From Rhodoblastus sphagnicola (GTDB lineage Bacteria; Pseudomonadota; Alphaproteobacteria; Rhizobiales; Beijerinckiaceae), in NCBI RefSeq assembly GCF_002937075.1, contig NZ_NHSJ01000034.1:1-64000 (forward strand): DNA of 64,000 bases, written 5' to 3'. Each line of letters begins with the position of its first letter. Position 1 is the first letter of the stretch. This document shows positions 63,925 to 64,000 of this stretch, piece by piece. The position numbers and the translations under genes are program-made. The notes under the pieces were generated by a model. It worked only from the letters and a program-made list of their open reading frames with translations, searched no databases and was not told the origin of the DNA.

Positions 63925-64000
63925 GTCTCTCGTCATCGGCCATTCCGCCGCCCGTTCCGCCGCGCCCGCCGCGCGGCGCGGATTATGTCCGCATGCGCGG

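Overview
The window looks like chromosome from an alphaproteobacterium of the order Hyphomicrobiales (Rhizobiales), most like the Beijerinckiaceae/Methylocystaceae or the purple non-sulfur relatives. The reasons are the high G+C coding bias, a GTTC-N7-GTTC SOS box in front of recA, a PhyR general-stress regulator with an EcfG-type promoter, homospermidine synthase, a petP/petR-like regulator pair next to ilvE, and rhizobial palindromic repeats. A ferredoxin resembling the nitrogenase-protecting FeSII (Shethna) protein and two good sigma54 promoters suggest a nitrogen fixer, but no nitrogenase gene lies here. Genus is not determinable from this stretch.

Layout. 0-5 kb: a CoxE-like VWA protein and a MoxR ATPase, separated by two paralogous outer-membrane MetA-type proteins. 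5-11 kb: alaS, recA and a periplasmic glucan synthesis gene. 12-16 kb: acetyltransferase, homospermidine synthase, CorA-type transporter and polyphosphate kinase 2. 16.5-20.3 kb: an operon of circularly permuted ATP-grasp enzyme, alpha-E protein, transglutaminase fold protein (catalytic Cys replaced by Ala) and an Lrp regulator. 21.6-24.5 kb: ABC exporter pair and moaE. 25-29.8 kb: a sigma54 activator divergent from a four-gene cassette (stand-alone ABC ATPase, HypB/UreG-like GTPase, NifS-like cysteine desulfurase, 4Fe-4S protein), followed by tRNA-Gln. 30.5-34.6 kb: a flavinylation/PepSY reductase operon with apbE. 34.8-35.7 kb: decayed IS3-family transposase and repeats. 35.7-39.3 kb: ilvE divergent from a MarR/response regulator/kinase operon. 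39.3-43.8 kb: accessory genes, including an HNH endonuclease in AT-richer DNA flanked by a duplicated tetR 3' end. 43.9-50.5 kb: proC, ybjN, ubiK, lgt, midA, pgeF, yqeY, carA. 50.4-51.4 kb: a helix-hairpin-helix gene flanked by a duplicated carA 3' end, then a toxin-antitoxin pair. 51.6-59.8 kb: FeSII-like ferredoxin, a membrane protein, then the full phosphate regulon phoR-pstSCAB-phoU-phoB with a three-site Pho box. 60-64 kb: phyR, an aminotransferase, purK, purE and a small DUF465 protein.

Most of the window is ordinary housekeeping chromosome. The parts most worth attention are the sigma54-linked cofactor-assembly-like cassette (25.0-29.8 kb) whose client enzyme is not present, the flavinylated redox operon (30.5-34.6 kb), the pseudo-transglutaminase operon, the FeSII-like gene with its own sigma54 promoter, and two independent cases in which a small gene sits between a gene and a second copy of that gene's 3' end.
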